This document shows, piece after piece, positions 48,445-55,537 of a DNA stretch of 64,000 nt; position 1 is the stretch's first letter; every line of letters begins with the position of its first letter. Source of the DNA: JAGXFP01 sp046484585 (GTDB lineage Bacteria; Desulfobacterota; Desulfobulbia; Desulfobulbales; JAGXFP01); the NCBI GenBank assembly GCA_046484585.1, contig JAWOIQ010000210.1, forward strand, positions 19,013 through 83,012. Reading direction: 5' to 3'. The notes under the pieces are model-generated. The model did not search any database. It was not told the DNA's origin and worked only from the letters and a program-made list of their open reading frames with translations. Made by a program: the position numbers and the translations under genes.

Positions 48445-49186
48445 ATGTCCGGGATAAAAAAAATAACAGAAGCAGCCGATGCAATCCGGAAGGCGAAAAA
48501 AACTATCGCTCTGACGGGGCGGGAGTCAGTACTGAAAGCGGCATCCCGGATTTCCGCGGCCGGAATGGACTGTGGTCTCGCTACGAAACGATGGAATACG
48601 GGACCATCGGCGCTTTCCGCCGGGATCCCGCCAAGGTCTGGAAGATGCTGGCTGAACTGGCCGATATCGTCGAGGCCGAGCCTAATCCCGGCCATAAGGC
48701 CTTGGCCGACCTTGAAAAGAAAGGCTATCTCAAAGGGATCATAACCCAGAACATCGACGGCCTGCACCGGAAGGCGGGCAGCCTCACGGTGGTCGAATTT
48801 CATGGCAATCTGGACAGCTTCTCCTGTCTGGAATGCGGTAATATCCTCGAATCGGAACGGGTCCGCAAGATGGCCTTGCCGCCGCTCTGCCCGAACTGCG
48901 GTCATATTATAAAGCCGGATATAGTCTTCTTCGACGAACGGATCGATGAGGAGATGCTGTTCAAGGCGGATGAGCTGACGAACGGAGCCGACTGCCTGAT
49001 CGTCGCCGGCACCTCCTGTCAGGTAATGCCTGCCGGCCTGATCCCTTCCAGGGTATCGCACATGGCGGTACGGTTATCGAAATCAATAAAGAACCGGCTC
49101 TCGGAGCCCTGGCCGACCTGGTCCTGGCCGGTTCATTTTCCGCGATCATGACCGAGCTGGTTGACGAACTTAGCGGTGATGGTTGA
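48445..49186 (+). pseudogene. Sirtuin (NAD-dependent protein deacylase), two frame breaks
   Basis: Read across frames, the product is a complete SIR2-family protein of about 247 residues. It has KKTIALTG then AGVSTESGIPDFRG (NAD pocket), NGLWSRY, TQNIDGLHRKAG, catalytic His in EFHGNL, and a zinc site with CLEC and CPNC. IKPDIVFFDE, VAGTSCQVMPAG and a GGTVIEINKEPALG tail complete it. The first break is at 48516-48519, where GGGG stands for an expected GGGGG. The second is near 49060, where ATGGCGG stands for an expected ATGGGCGG. Both are single missing Gs, so they are either true inactivation or sequencing/assembly slips. No operon partner is visible. Sirtuins remove acyl groups from lysines and couple metabolism to NAD. 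Confidence 0.85.
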
Positions 49187-49369
49187 AACCTCCGGTCGCC
49201 GTTATTTCGCCGGGTTGTTGATCATAACCGGACAACCGTCTTGAAGGCGGGATCGCAGCCCCCCGGACCTGACTGATCAACAATAATGATTATATTGATC
49301 AAGAGGCCCTGGGGCCTATGACGGGAAAAGAAAATCTTTTAACTCGTATTTTTTCGGGATGAGAAGGAT

Positions 49370-49591
49370 ATGTCTTTCAGGAAACTGCCCGGAGATCGTG
49401 GAAAGCTCTACGTCCCCGACCATGGGAAGATCAAACGGAAGCACCCTTGCCGGGACTGTTTTTCCTGTCAGTGGTGCGGCGACGAACGTTGCGGAATCTG
49501 CCGGTCGAAATGCGGCAGGAAAACCGAAGCCGCTCAAGAAGGTAGGGAGCCAAGCGGTCCCGGCGGCTCCAACGGTGCAAAACGGCGGTAA
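49370..49591 (+). CDS. Seven-cysteine mini-protein
   Basis: 73 residues, ATG 49370 with GAGAAGGAT directly upstream. The front is basic (MSFRKLPGDRGKLYVPDHGK). The centre packs seven cysteines (27, 30, 33, 36, 41, 44, 48) in the pattern C-x2-C-x2-C-x2-C-x4-C-x2-C-x3-C, around CRDCFSCQWCGDERCGICR. The tail is Ser/Gly/Lys-rich. No signal peptide, so cytoplasmic. The cysteine spacing suggests a zinc or iron-sulfur site. Similar short DCxxCQWC proteins occur, by recollection, in related sulfur and metal reducers without known function. It stands alone between the sirtuin and a convergent PAS gene. Confidence 0.68.
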   Translation: MSFRKLPGDRGKLYVPDHGKIKRKHPCRDCFSCQWCGDERCGICRSKCGRKTEAAQEGREPSGPGGSNGAKRR

Positions 49592-49857
49592 AACGATTCG
49601 TTTCAGTCATCGGCCGCAGCCGCTTCGCTGCGGCGGGCTGCGGGGTCTGACCAAGATAACACCTTGAAATAACTATATTTCATTCTTCACAATCGGCCCT
49701 TTTTCAACCTGAAACGTTTAGGCCTCAAAATCCTCGACTATATCGTCACTTCCTCCCATGTACACTTGACAGCCGTTCATGAAGCAAAACTTCTCGACTT
49801 ATTAGAAAATCGGTGCGCCGGTTGCGGTGGGAAAAGCGGGCCAGGCGGGGCGCATGT

Positions 49858-50466
49858 CTAGATCTTCTCCCTGCTCCTCGCTTCCCATAACTCGGGATAA
49901 TTGGTCTCCAGGCAGTCTGGGCAGATGCTGTGGGTAATATCCGCCGGCAGATGCTTGGGGATATAGACATCGACCTGTTCCCAATAGCCCTCGTCGTCGC
50001 GGATTTTTTTACAGAATGAGCAGAGGGGCAGGATACTCCGCAGGGCCTTGATTTCTTCCAGTGCTTTGCTGAGAATCCGGATCGCCTCTTCCCGTTCGTC
50101 TTCCACTTTTTTGATTTCGGAAAGATCGTCGAAGGTCAAAAGCAGATAGTCGGAACCGTTTATTTTCAAGGGGAGCAGGCTGGCCTTGGCCGAGAGCGCC
50201 TTGCCGAAAGACGAGATTGCCGAAACCCTTTGCGTGGCAGGCTTTCCCGAACTGACGGCTTTTTCGGCCGTGTAGAGGAGGCCGCAAGTCTTCCAGAAGT
50301 TTATCCGGTGATAGTTCTGGGCGAGAACCTGATCCCTGCCGCCCCCGATCATTTCGCAGATTGAACGGTTGGCGGCAATGCATTGTCCGGTGTAGTCGTA
50401 GACCGCCATCCCCACCGGAGAGTAATCGAATGTTTGCAAGTAAAAGGAGCCATTGAGTTTTTCCAT
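49858..50466 (-). CDS. PAS-domain protein with C-terminal CxFCKKIRDD module
   Basis: 202 residues; ATG with CGAGG about 8 bases upstream. A PAS sensor fold covers about 10-115 (FDYSPVGMAVYDYTGQCIAA ... YLLLTFDDLSE). A coiled coil follows (KKVEDEREEAIRILSKALEE) and then the module SFCKKIRDDEGYWEQVDVYI with a later CPDC pair. That module is common at the ends of PAS, PAC and response-regulator proteins in this bacterial group and probably binds metal through its Cys pairs. No kinase, GGDEF or helix-turn-helix output is present, so it is likely a stand-alone sensor or adaptor. Ligand unknown. Confidence 0.82.
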   Translation of the reverse strand: MEKLNGSFYLQTFDYSPVGMAVYDYTGQCIAANRSICEMIGGGRDQVLAQNYHRINFWKTCGLLYTAEKAVSSGKPATQRVSAISSFGKALSAKASLLPLKINGSDYLLLTFDDLSEIKKVEDEREEAIRILSKALEEIKALRSILPLCSFCKKIRDDEGYWEQVDVYIPKHLPADITHSICPDCLETNYPELWEARSREKI

Positions 50467-50539
50467 TGCATAGCCTCGGCTTAGTGGAAATTCTAATCAA
50501 GCTGGTTTTTGGGTCTGTTGCGAACCGATCAACCCTGAT

Positions 50540-50672
50540 GAACTTGCAAAAAGTCGTGATTGCCATAATGTCTTTGTGACCAACGGGAGAAATTTTAATA
50601 GTATCACTGGGTTAGGCAATAAGATTTCTCACTTCATTCGAAATGACAGCTTTTTGACTTTTTGCGAACTTA
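50540..50672. repeat. MITE-like element with TTGCAAAAAGTC ends
   Basis: GAACTTGCAAAAAGTC (50540-50555) faces GACTTTTTGCGAAC (50656-50669), sharing a perfect 10-bp inverted core GCAAAAAGTC. Read on the minus strand, the right end runs GTTCGCAAAAAGTCAAAAAG then TGTCATTTCGAATGAAGTGA. A sister sequence (ATTCGCAAAAAAGTCAAAAA then CGTTGCGAGCGCAGCGAAGC) begins at 62268. No coding sense. It sits between the PAS start and the terminator of the secreted-protein gene. Confidence 0.55.
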
Positions 50673-50787
50673 TCGCCTCTCAGGGCTTCTTTAACGGATG
50701 CCGGGCCCGCTATGATGAAGAACCTGATCAGGCCGACAAAGGGGGGCTTAAGGGAGATCAGGTTTGCCGGGGCATCATTCTGAGGCC

Positions 50788-50832
50788 AAAAAAGAGACCC
50801 CGGAGCAGCATCTGTGCAAACTCCGGGGTCTC
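50788..50832 (-). terminator. Rho-independent terminator of the secreted-protein gene
   Basis: On the minus strand a perfect 12-bp stem GAGACCCCGGAG / CTCCGGGGTCTC (50821-50832 and 50794-50805) with a 15-base loop is followed by six Ts (50788-50793). It begins 64 bases after the stop codon of the gene at 50897-51763. Confidence 0.92.
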
Positions 50833-50896
50833 CCCATCAGGAACTTCGTGTTGGTCAAGGGGGGGAGGGCCGCAGAATTAGACCTCCGGATTCGGG

Positions 50897-51763
50897 CTAC
50901 TGAACCGGGTAGAAGCGGACTTGAAGCAGCTTCAGGCCATTGTTCTGTATATCCCATAGGTAGGTGACGAAGTCCCCAATGTTAAACACCCATTCATCGG
51001 TATATGACCGGCAGAAGGCGCTTGTGGCCACCGTGCCTTCCGGACAGAGAAGAAGTTCCGGGTTCGCCTCGCAGTTTTCGTACACTCCGTTCTGATCGGC
51101 ATCGGTGCAGCAGAGTTCGGTAATGGTGCATTCGGCATCAAGACAATAATCGTCGTCGAAGTAACAGACATCGCCGGTCCACTCGAAAAGTCCGGTGATC
51201 GGGACCGCCTTCGACTTGCCCTTGGTCCTGGTGAATGTTTCGGTGGGAGTGGTGAAGCCGTCGCTGGTAACCAGGCCCAGGTAGAGCAGGTCGTTGCCGT
51301 ACTCGTCCTCAACCGAAACCAGTTCCGGGGAAACCGTCATCCACGGGTTGTCGGTGGGCTTGGCCAAGGCCCTGGCATAGACCCGATAGCCCTTCGGGTT
51401 GGCGGGGATCTGGATTACCGCCGGGTCGTTGTCGAAAGGCGCCGAGCAAGGATCGGTGACCTGGAGCTCGGTGATGGTTTCAGTGTTTTTGCCCTTGCCG
51501 GAGCCGGACTCCATCATGATTTCAATCCCCACCCCGTCCTCCGGGACGAAGATGGAATTGCCGTAAAGCGGCGCGCCGAATTCATCCACCTCTATATCGG
51601 GACAAGTAAAGCCGGCCTTTTTGCCGTGGATGTTCAGGTTGTAATGCGGACCGCTTGGAAAGCCGTTCGGATTTACTTCCTCACCCGGTTTGGTGGCCAT
51701 GGCCGTACCGGACAACAGGATAACTCCCCCAATCAAGCAACACAGTTTCGTTAAGCACTTCAT
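50897..51763 (-). CDS. Secreted protein of unknown function under c-di-GMP control
   Basis: 288 residues; ATG preceded by GGGAGGT at 9 bases. The signal peptide ends at GTAMA (about residue 23). The mature protein is acidic and Cys-rich towards its end (CYFDDDYC, then CTITELCCTD, CEANPELLLC and a lone Cys in FCRSY), with an EF-like DADQNGVYENCE loop. It closes on a hydrophobic YLWDIQNNGLKLLQVRFYPV. No family recognised. Disulfides and bound calcium are plausible for an extracytoplasmic location. It is a single-gene unit with a sigma-54-like promoter, a GEMM-I riboswitch leader and its own terminator. Cyclic-di-GMP usually switches surface attachment and matrix, so an envelope or matrix role is a fair guess only. 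Confidence 0.85.
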   Translation of the reverse strand: MKCLTKLCCLIGGVILLSGTAMATKPGEEVNPNGFPSGPHYNLNIHGKKAGFTCPDIEVDEFGAPLYGNSIFVPEDGVGIEIMMESGSGKGKNTETITELQVTDPCSAPFDNDPAVIQIPANPKGYRVYARALAKPTDNPWMTVSPELVSVEDEYGNDLLYLGLVTSDGFTTPTETFTRTKGKSKAVPITGLFEWTGDVCYFDDDYCLDAECTITELCCTDADQNGVYENCEANPELLLCPEGTVATSAFCRSYTDEWVFNIGDFVTYLWDIQNNGLKLLQVRFYPVQ

Positions 51764-51872
51764 CAGCTCTTACCTCCCATTCTTTTTAGACAGGAACGGA
51801 ACGACATTGCTCCGCTCTCTTTCCCCGAGGGGTGAGCCGCACGGAACAACATCCGGTAAGGCTTGTTGATCC

Positions 51873-51962
51873 GTCCGGTAGCCCCGCTACCTTTATTTCA
51901 TCGGAAATAAAAGGCCGGAGGCTTTGCGTCCCACCCTTACGGGCGGTTTGCCTTTGTCAGAC
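51873..51962 (-). ncRNA. GEMM-I cyclic-di-GMP riboswitch aptamer
   Basis: Minus-strand sequence matches the GEMM-I (Vc2-type) aptamer closely: AGGCAAACC, then GGGTGGGACGCAAAGCC, TCCGGCCT and, after a variable AT-rich hairpin loop, AGGTAGCGGGGCTACCG. The tetraloop/receptor and ligand-pocket segments are all present. By Vc2 numbering the base at position 20 reads as G, which favours c-di-GMP over cGAMP. The aptamer ends 110 bases before the ATG of the secreted-protein gene. No clear terminator or anti-terminator pair is seen in that leader, so the switching mode is open. Confidence 0.93.
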
Positions 51963-51977
51963 GTCTATAACTGAGAT

Positions 51978-51993
51978 AGCCAGAAGTGTGCCA
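51978..51993 (-). promoter_or_regulatory. Candidate sigma-54 promoter ahead of the riboswitch
   Basis: Minus strand TGGCACACTTCTGGCT carries GG-N10-GC with a near-consensus -24 box (TGGCAC) and a -12 box of TGGC for TTGC. A start about 12 bases downstream of the GC would fall near 51967, just in front of the aptamer. The spacing therefore fits well. RpoN dependence is inferred. Confidence 0.5.
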
Positions 51994-52292
51994 GCGGAAG
52001 GAAATACTTTATAACATCCCGAATTAATATAATAATTTCGAATAAACAGCCCAACTCAGCAAGCCGGTGAATTGTATGCTTTTTGCGGACCGGGCCGGGA
52101 ATGGTTTCATGATTAGCTTAAGTATGTCTATTGAGAACGGAGGGTTAACCCTGCCCCGTGGTTTGCAGGATTATCCATACAGTGCAGTTTGAAATTTGAA
52201 CTTACGGGATATGGGGGAGGCAAGTCGGGGCGCCAGGTCGGCGCTGGGGCGGGGAATACCTTCTTCCGGAGGATAGCGGCGGGAGCGGCAGG

Positions 52293-53825
52293 TTAAAATA
52301 GTTTCGGGGCCGAACGCTGAAGCTGAATGGCTTCGGCCACGTGGCCGAGCCTGATCCCGGGCTGGTTGTCAAGGTCGGCTATGGTGCGGCTGATCTTCAG
52401 GACCCGGTGGCAGGAGCGGGCCGACATGGCCAGTTTGGTGGCGGCGCGCTCCAGAAGGGTGTTGGTTTCGCTGTCCAGGCGGCAGTGTTTTTCGAGATCG
52501 GCCGGAGTCATCCGGCTGTTGACGCAGTCGGTCTTTCGGCCGGAAAATCTTTTTTCCTGAATTTGCCTGGCCCGGTCCACCCTGGATCTGATCGAGGCGG
52601 AGTCTTCAGGTTTTCTGGTGCTGCTGATCTCCTTGTAGGGCACGGCGGGCACTTCCACGTGGATATCGATCCGGTCCAGCAGAGGGGCGGAGAGCCGGCT
52701 GTTGTAGCGCTGGACCTGCATGGAATTGCAGATGCATTCGTGACCGGGGTCGCCGAGATAGCCGCAGGGGCAGGGATTCATGGCGGCGACCATCAGGAAG
52801 CTGGCGGGGAAATTCAGGGAGACGGCGGCCCGGGCGATGGTAACGTTGGAGTCTTCCATGGGCTGCCGCATTACCTCCAGAACATTCTTGCGAAACTCCG
52901 GAAACTCGTCGAGGAAAAGGACGCCGTTGTGGGCCAGGGTGACCTCCCCCGGCTTGGGGATCTGGCCGCCGCCGACCAGGCCGGCATCGGAGATGGTGTG
53001 GTGGGGCGACCGGAAGGGCCGCGAGTCGAGCAGGCTTTTGCCCGGCGGCAACAGTCCCATGACGCTGTAAATTCTGGTGGTCTCCAGGGCCTCCTCGAAG
53101 GTAAGATTCGGCAGGATGGACGGGATGCGCCGGGCCAGCATGGTTTTCCCCGAACCGGGTGGACCTTTGAGCAGGATATTATGGTTTCCGGCCGCCGCGA
53201 TTTCCAAAGCGCGCTTGGCCTGTTCCTGGCCCTTGACCTCGGCGAAATCCGTTTCGTAATCGAGCCGCGGTCGTTCCTGGTTCCGGGCAAGCGGCACGGC
53301 TGGAGCGATCTGGCGTTTGTCGGCCAGATACTCGACCGTTTCGTAGAGACTCTTGACGCCGATCACCTTGATCCCGGTCACCACGGCGGCTTCCCTGACA
53401 TTCCGGGCCGGGACGATAACCCCTTCCAGGCCTCCGTCCCGGGCCGCCATCACCATGGGCAGCACTCCGGGGACTTCGCGTACCGAGCCGTCCAGGGAAA
53501 GTTCGCCGATCACCGCGTATTTAGTAAGTATATCGCTGGCCAGGATGTCCGAGGCGGTGAGGATGCCGAGCGCCATGGGCAGGTCATAGCCGGAGCCGAC
53601 TTTCTTGAGGTCGGCGGGGGCCAGGTTGACGGTGATCCGCCGGTTCGGAAAACTGTAGCCGGTGTTGCGGATCGCCGATTTGACCCGGTCCTTGGCTTCG
53701 CGGACCGCGCCTTCGGCCAGGCCGACGGTGGAAAAGGTCGGCAGGCCGGGAGCGATATCGGTCTCCACCTCGACCAGCAGGCCGTTAACTCCCGATATTG
53801 TACCGGTAATAATTGTAGAAAGCAT
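52293..53825 (-). CDS. comM: ComM/YifB-family Mg-chelatase-like AAA+ ATPase
   Basis: 510 residues, the usual family length. The N-terminal ChlI-like domain opens with IISGTISGVNG-type sequence (here TIITGTISGVNGLLVEVE) and GLPTFSTVGLAEGAVREAKD. Walker A is GPPGSGKT (221-228), Walker B GVLFLDEFPE (301-310), followed by the family hallmark SPHHTISDAGLVGGG. A Cys cluster (NPCPCGYLGDPGHEC) and a C-terminal Mg-chelatase domain (RLDSE...LSARS-type: LAMSARSCHRVLKISRTIAD) complete it. ComM is a hexameric helicase that promotes branch migration of incoming DNA in natural transformation. Ribosome site GCAGGAAAA. It is flanked by non-coding stretches of 529 and 482 bp, so probably transcribed alone. Confidence 0.95.
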   Translation of the reverse strand: MLSTIITGTISGVNGLLVEVETDIAPGLPTFSTVGLAEGAVREAKDRVKSAIRNTGYSFPNRRITVNLAPADLKKVGSGYDLPMALGILTASDILASDILTKYAVIGELSLDGSVREVPGVLPMVMAARDGGLEGVIVPARNVREAAVVTGIKVIGVKSLYETVEYLADKRQIAPAVPLARNQERPRLDYETDFAEVKGQEQAKRALEIAAAGNHNILLKGPPGSGKTMLARRIPSILPNLTFEEALETTRIYSVMGLLPPGKSLLDSRPFRSPHHTISDAGLVGGGQIPKPGEVTLAHNGVLFLDEFPEFRKNVLEVMRQPMEDSNVTIARAAVSLNFPASFLMVAAMNPCPCGYLGDPGHECICNSMQVQRYNSRLSAPLLDRIDIHVEVPAVPYKEISSTRKPEDSASIRSRVDRARQIQEKRFSGRKTDCVNSRMTPADLEKHCRLDSETNTLLERAATKLAMSARSCHRVLKISRTIADLDNQPGIRLGHVAEAIQLQRSAPKLF

Positions 53826-54307
53826 TTTTCCTGCGCGGCTGAGAGGATAAGAAAGTCTGAGGTTTTACCTGTTTCGGGCAGCCGGGGAAGCGTGGATTCT
53901 GGAACGCCACCAAGCTGTCAGGTCATCTCTTCTGTTTTTTTTAACCCTTTCCGGGAAAAAAATACAGCAATAAATAAATCGTCCGCACCGCAGGCCGATG
54001 CCTTGCATCTCCGGCACCTTGTAATCGCTTACCGGCTGAGAGATTGGCCAATCCTGGGCGGCTAATCCCGTGATCGGTTACGTGGGGGTTGGGAAAGCCC
54101 ATGGAGGAGGATGGAAATGTCGGCAGGAATTACGGAGCCGGTATGCGAAAAAGCAGGAGAGCTGGTCGAAAATCAATGGCGCGGCCCGCTTCGGTTTTTG
54201 GCGCTTCTCGTCTCGGAGAGGGGGTGAGATGAATGGCATGTCGGCGGGGAAAGTTGTTTCCGGCAAGTTCGATCCGCTATCCGCGGCGGAGGGCGAGATC
54301 GGGCGGC
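53826..54307. other. Non-coding stretch between pilZ and comM
   Basis: 482 bp with no convincing gene on either strand and no recognisable RNA or repeat. It must hold the comM promoter on the minus strand, but no clear -35/-10 pair stands out. Confidence 0.5.
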
Positions 54308-54694
54308 TCAGTCGAAATCGTTTTCCATTTCCAGTTCGGTGGCATCGGTGTTGGCCCAGATGTAATATTCAAGCTGGGCTAATTGTTTGGGGCTGAGTTT
54401 GCCGAATTTCACGCCGCAACGCCTGGTCATCGAAAGGCCTCGGTTGATGGCGCAGTCGGAAATGATTCTCAGGGGAACGTCTTCGATACAGAGATCTTTT
54501 TCCCCTAAAAGCATACCGACATCGAATGTTTCATTGGTCCACTCCTCGCTGTCGCTGTAACTGAAAGCAAATCCGCCCATGCTGATATCGATGATTTCAC
54601 CCTCGACGGTTTCTGATTTAAAGGTTCCGGATTTGGCCTCGAACCTTTTATGTTGCCGCCGCTCCACTTTTTCGCCCTTTTTATCGTTTGTCAT
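54308..54694 (-). CDS. PilZ-domain c-di-GMP-binding protein
   Basis: 128 residues from ATG 54694, which has ACAGGGACA about 8 bases upstream; longer starts (up to 54883) would run into gspB and add unrelated sequence. Both ligand motifs are present: RxxxR as R13-QHK-R17 in ERRQHKRF, and DxSxxG as DISMGG (36-41). The beta-barrel continues to RRCGVKFGKLSPKQLAQLEY. Single-domain PilZ proteins relay cyclic-di-GMP to motility, secretion or polysaccharide machinery. It lies 112 bp after gspB on the same strand and is likely in one transcript with gspA-gspB, which would link c-di-GMP with type II secretion. A riboswitch for the same signal lies about 2.4 kb further on. Confidence 0.9.
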   Translation of the reverse strand: MTNDKKGEKVERRQHKRFEAKSGTFKSETVEGEIIDISMGGFAFSYSDSEEWTNETFDVGMLLGEKDLCIEDVPLRIISDCAINRGLSMTRRCGVKFGKLSPKQLAQLEYYIWANTDATELEMENDFD

Positions 54695-54806
54695 TTGGCT
54701 GTCCCTGTTATTCGTTGTCATGCCGCTGGTCTGCCCCATCACGATAACAGTCCGCGGCCGGATGATCAACATCCGGGTTAAAGAGGTACAAAGATTGCTG
54801 CCTGCT

Positions 54807-55535
54807 TCAGCGATTAAATACCTTGAGGCTGAAACGGTATTTGTCGAAGGAAAAGACAACCCCCTCCTCGGTAATCTCTTCAAGGGTCAGCCCTTGTCCT
54901 ATGGTGTGGCCTTCCCGCATGATCCGGCCGTTGATGCTGGCCATCCTGGCCGAAGGGGTTTTGGAGTAGTAATGGGCGGCGATACCTAAATCAGGCAGAG
55001 CGTTTCGTACATTAGCCGGCAGATCGGCATGGGAAACGGTGGGACGCGCGTCATCTTCGCGGAAGCCGTCAAAAGGCTGCTCGCTGAATTCCCGGTCAAA
55101 ATCGTCCTCGCTGGCCGGGACGGCATCGTTCTGGGCAAGGTCGCCCGGCTCGGCCGCAACCGTCGGTTCGGCTATTTCCGGGACTTTCGGGGCGTTCATC
55201 GGCAAGATTTGCTTGATTAACCGGGTTTTTTCAGGTTGTTCGGGGGGGGCGGCCTGCCCGCCGATCCCGGTTTCGGCGGCATCGGCGGCCACCTCCCCGA
55301 CAATCTCTTCCGGAGAGGTGGCCGCGGTTATTGGGGCTGCCGGAGGCGAGGGTTGCCGTAAGAGCGCCCAGAGATTTACCGCCAGAATCAAGAGCAAAAC
55401 AGAGCCGATCACCAGGATGCGAACCCGTCTGTTCGACCTTGCCGGGGTGGGATCGCGGAGACTGTTGAGGTCGGGAACTTCTCCCTGTTTCCTTTCCTGC
55501 TCCGATTTTTTTAAGGCATCGAGGATATAGGACAT
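54807..55535 (-). CDS. gspB: General secretion pathway protein B (secretin assembly factor)
   Basis: 242 residues from ATG 55535 (MSYILDALKKSEQERKQGEV, the standard opening of this family); a GTG two codons earlier would overlap the gspA stop. One membrane helix spans about 38-59 (RILVIGSVLLLILAVNLWAL). A long Pro/Ala/Glu-rich periplasmic linker follows. The C-terminal T2SSB domain has LPDLGIAAHYYSKTPSARMA then SINGRIMREGHTIGQGLTLE and ends VVFSFDKYRFSLKV. In Aeromonas, ExeA and ExeB form an inner-membrane complex that lets the type II secretin insert through peptidoglycan. The start is 3 bases from the gspA stop, so translation is probably coupled. Confidence 0.92.
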   Translation of the reverse strand: MSYILDALKKSEQERKQGEVPDLNSLRDPTPARSNRRVRILVIGSVLLLILAVNLWALLRQPSPPAAPITAATSPEEIVGEVAADAAETGIGGQAAPPEQPEKTRLIKQILPMNAPKVPEIAEPTVAAEPGDLAQNDAVPASEDDFDREFSEQPFDGFREDDARPTVSHADLPANVRNALPDLGIAAHYYSKTPSARMASINGRIMREGHTIGQGLTLEEITEEGVVFSFDKYRFSLKVFNR

Positions 55536-55537
55536 CG

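Noticed and set aside
49610..49650. GC-rich hairpin CCGCAG...CTGCGG after the mini-protein gene as a terminator
   Set aside because: No T-run follows on either strand.
52341..54065. 574-codon open frame on the plus strand across comM
   Set aside because: It is antisense to a well-supported AAA+ ATPase gene with all motifs. The translation (long runs of G, H, Q and D, no domain) is typical of a shadow of GC-rich coding sequence.
54695..54883. Longer PilZ start at 54883
   Set aside because: It would overlap the end of gspB and add an N terminus without PilZ likeness; ATG 54694 has a better-placed ribosome site and fits the domain.
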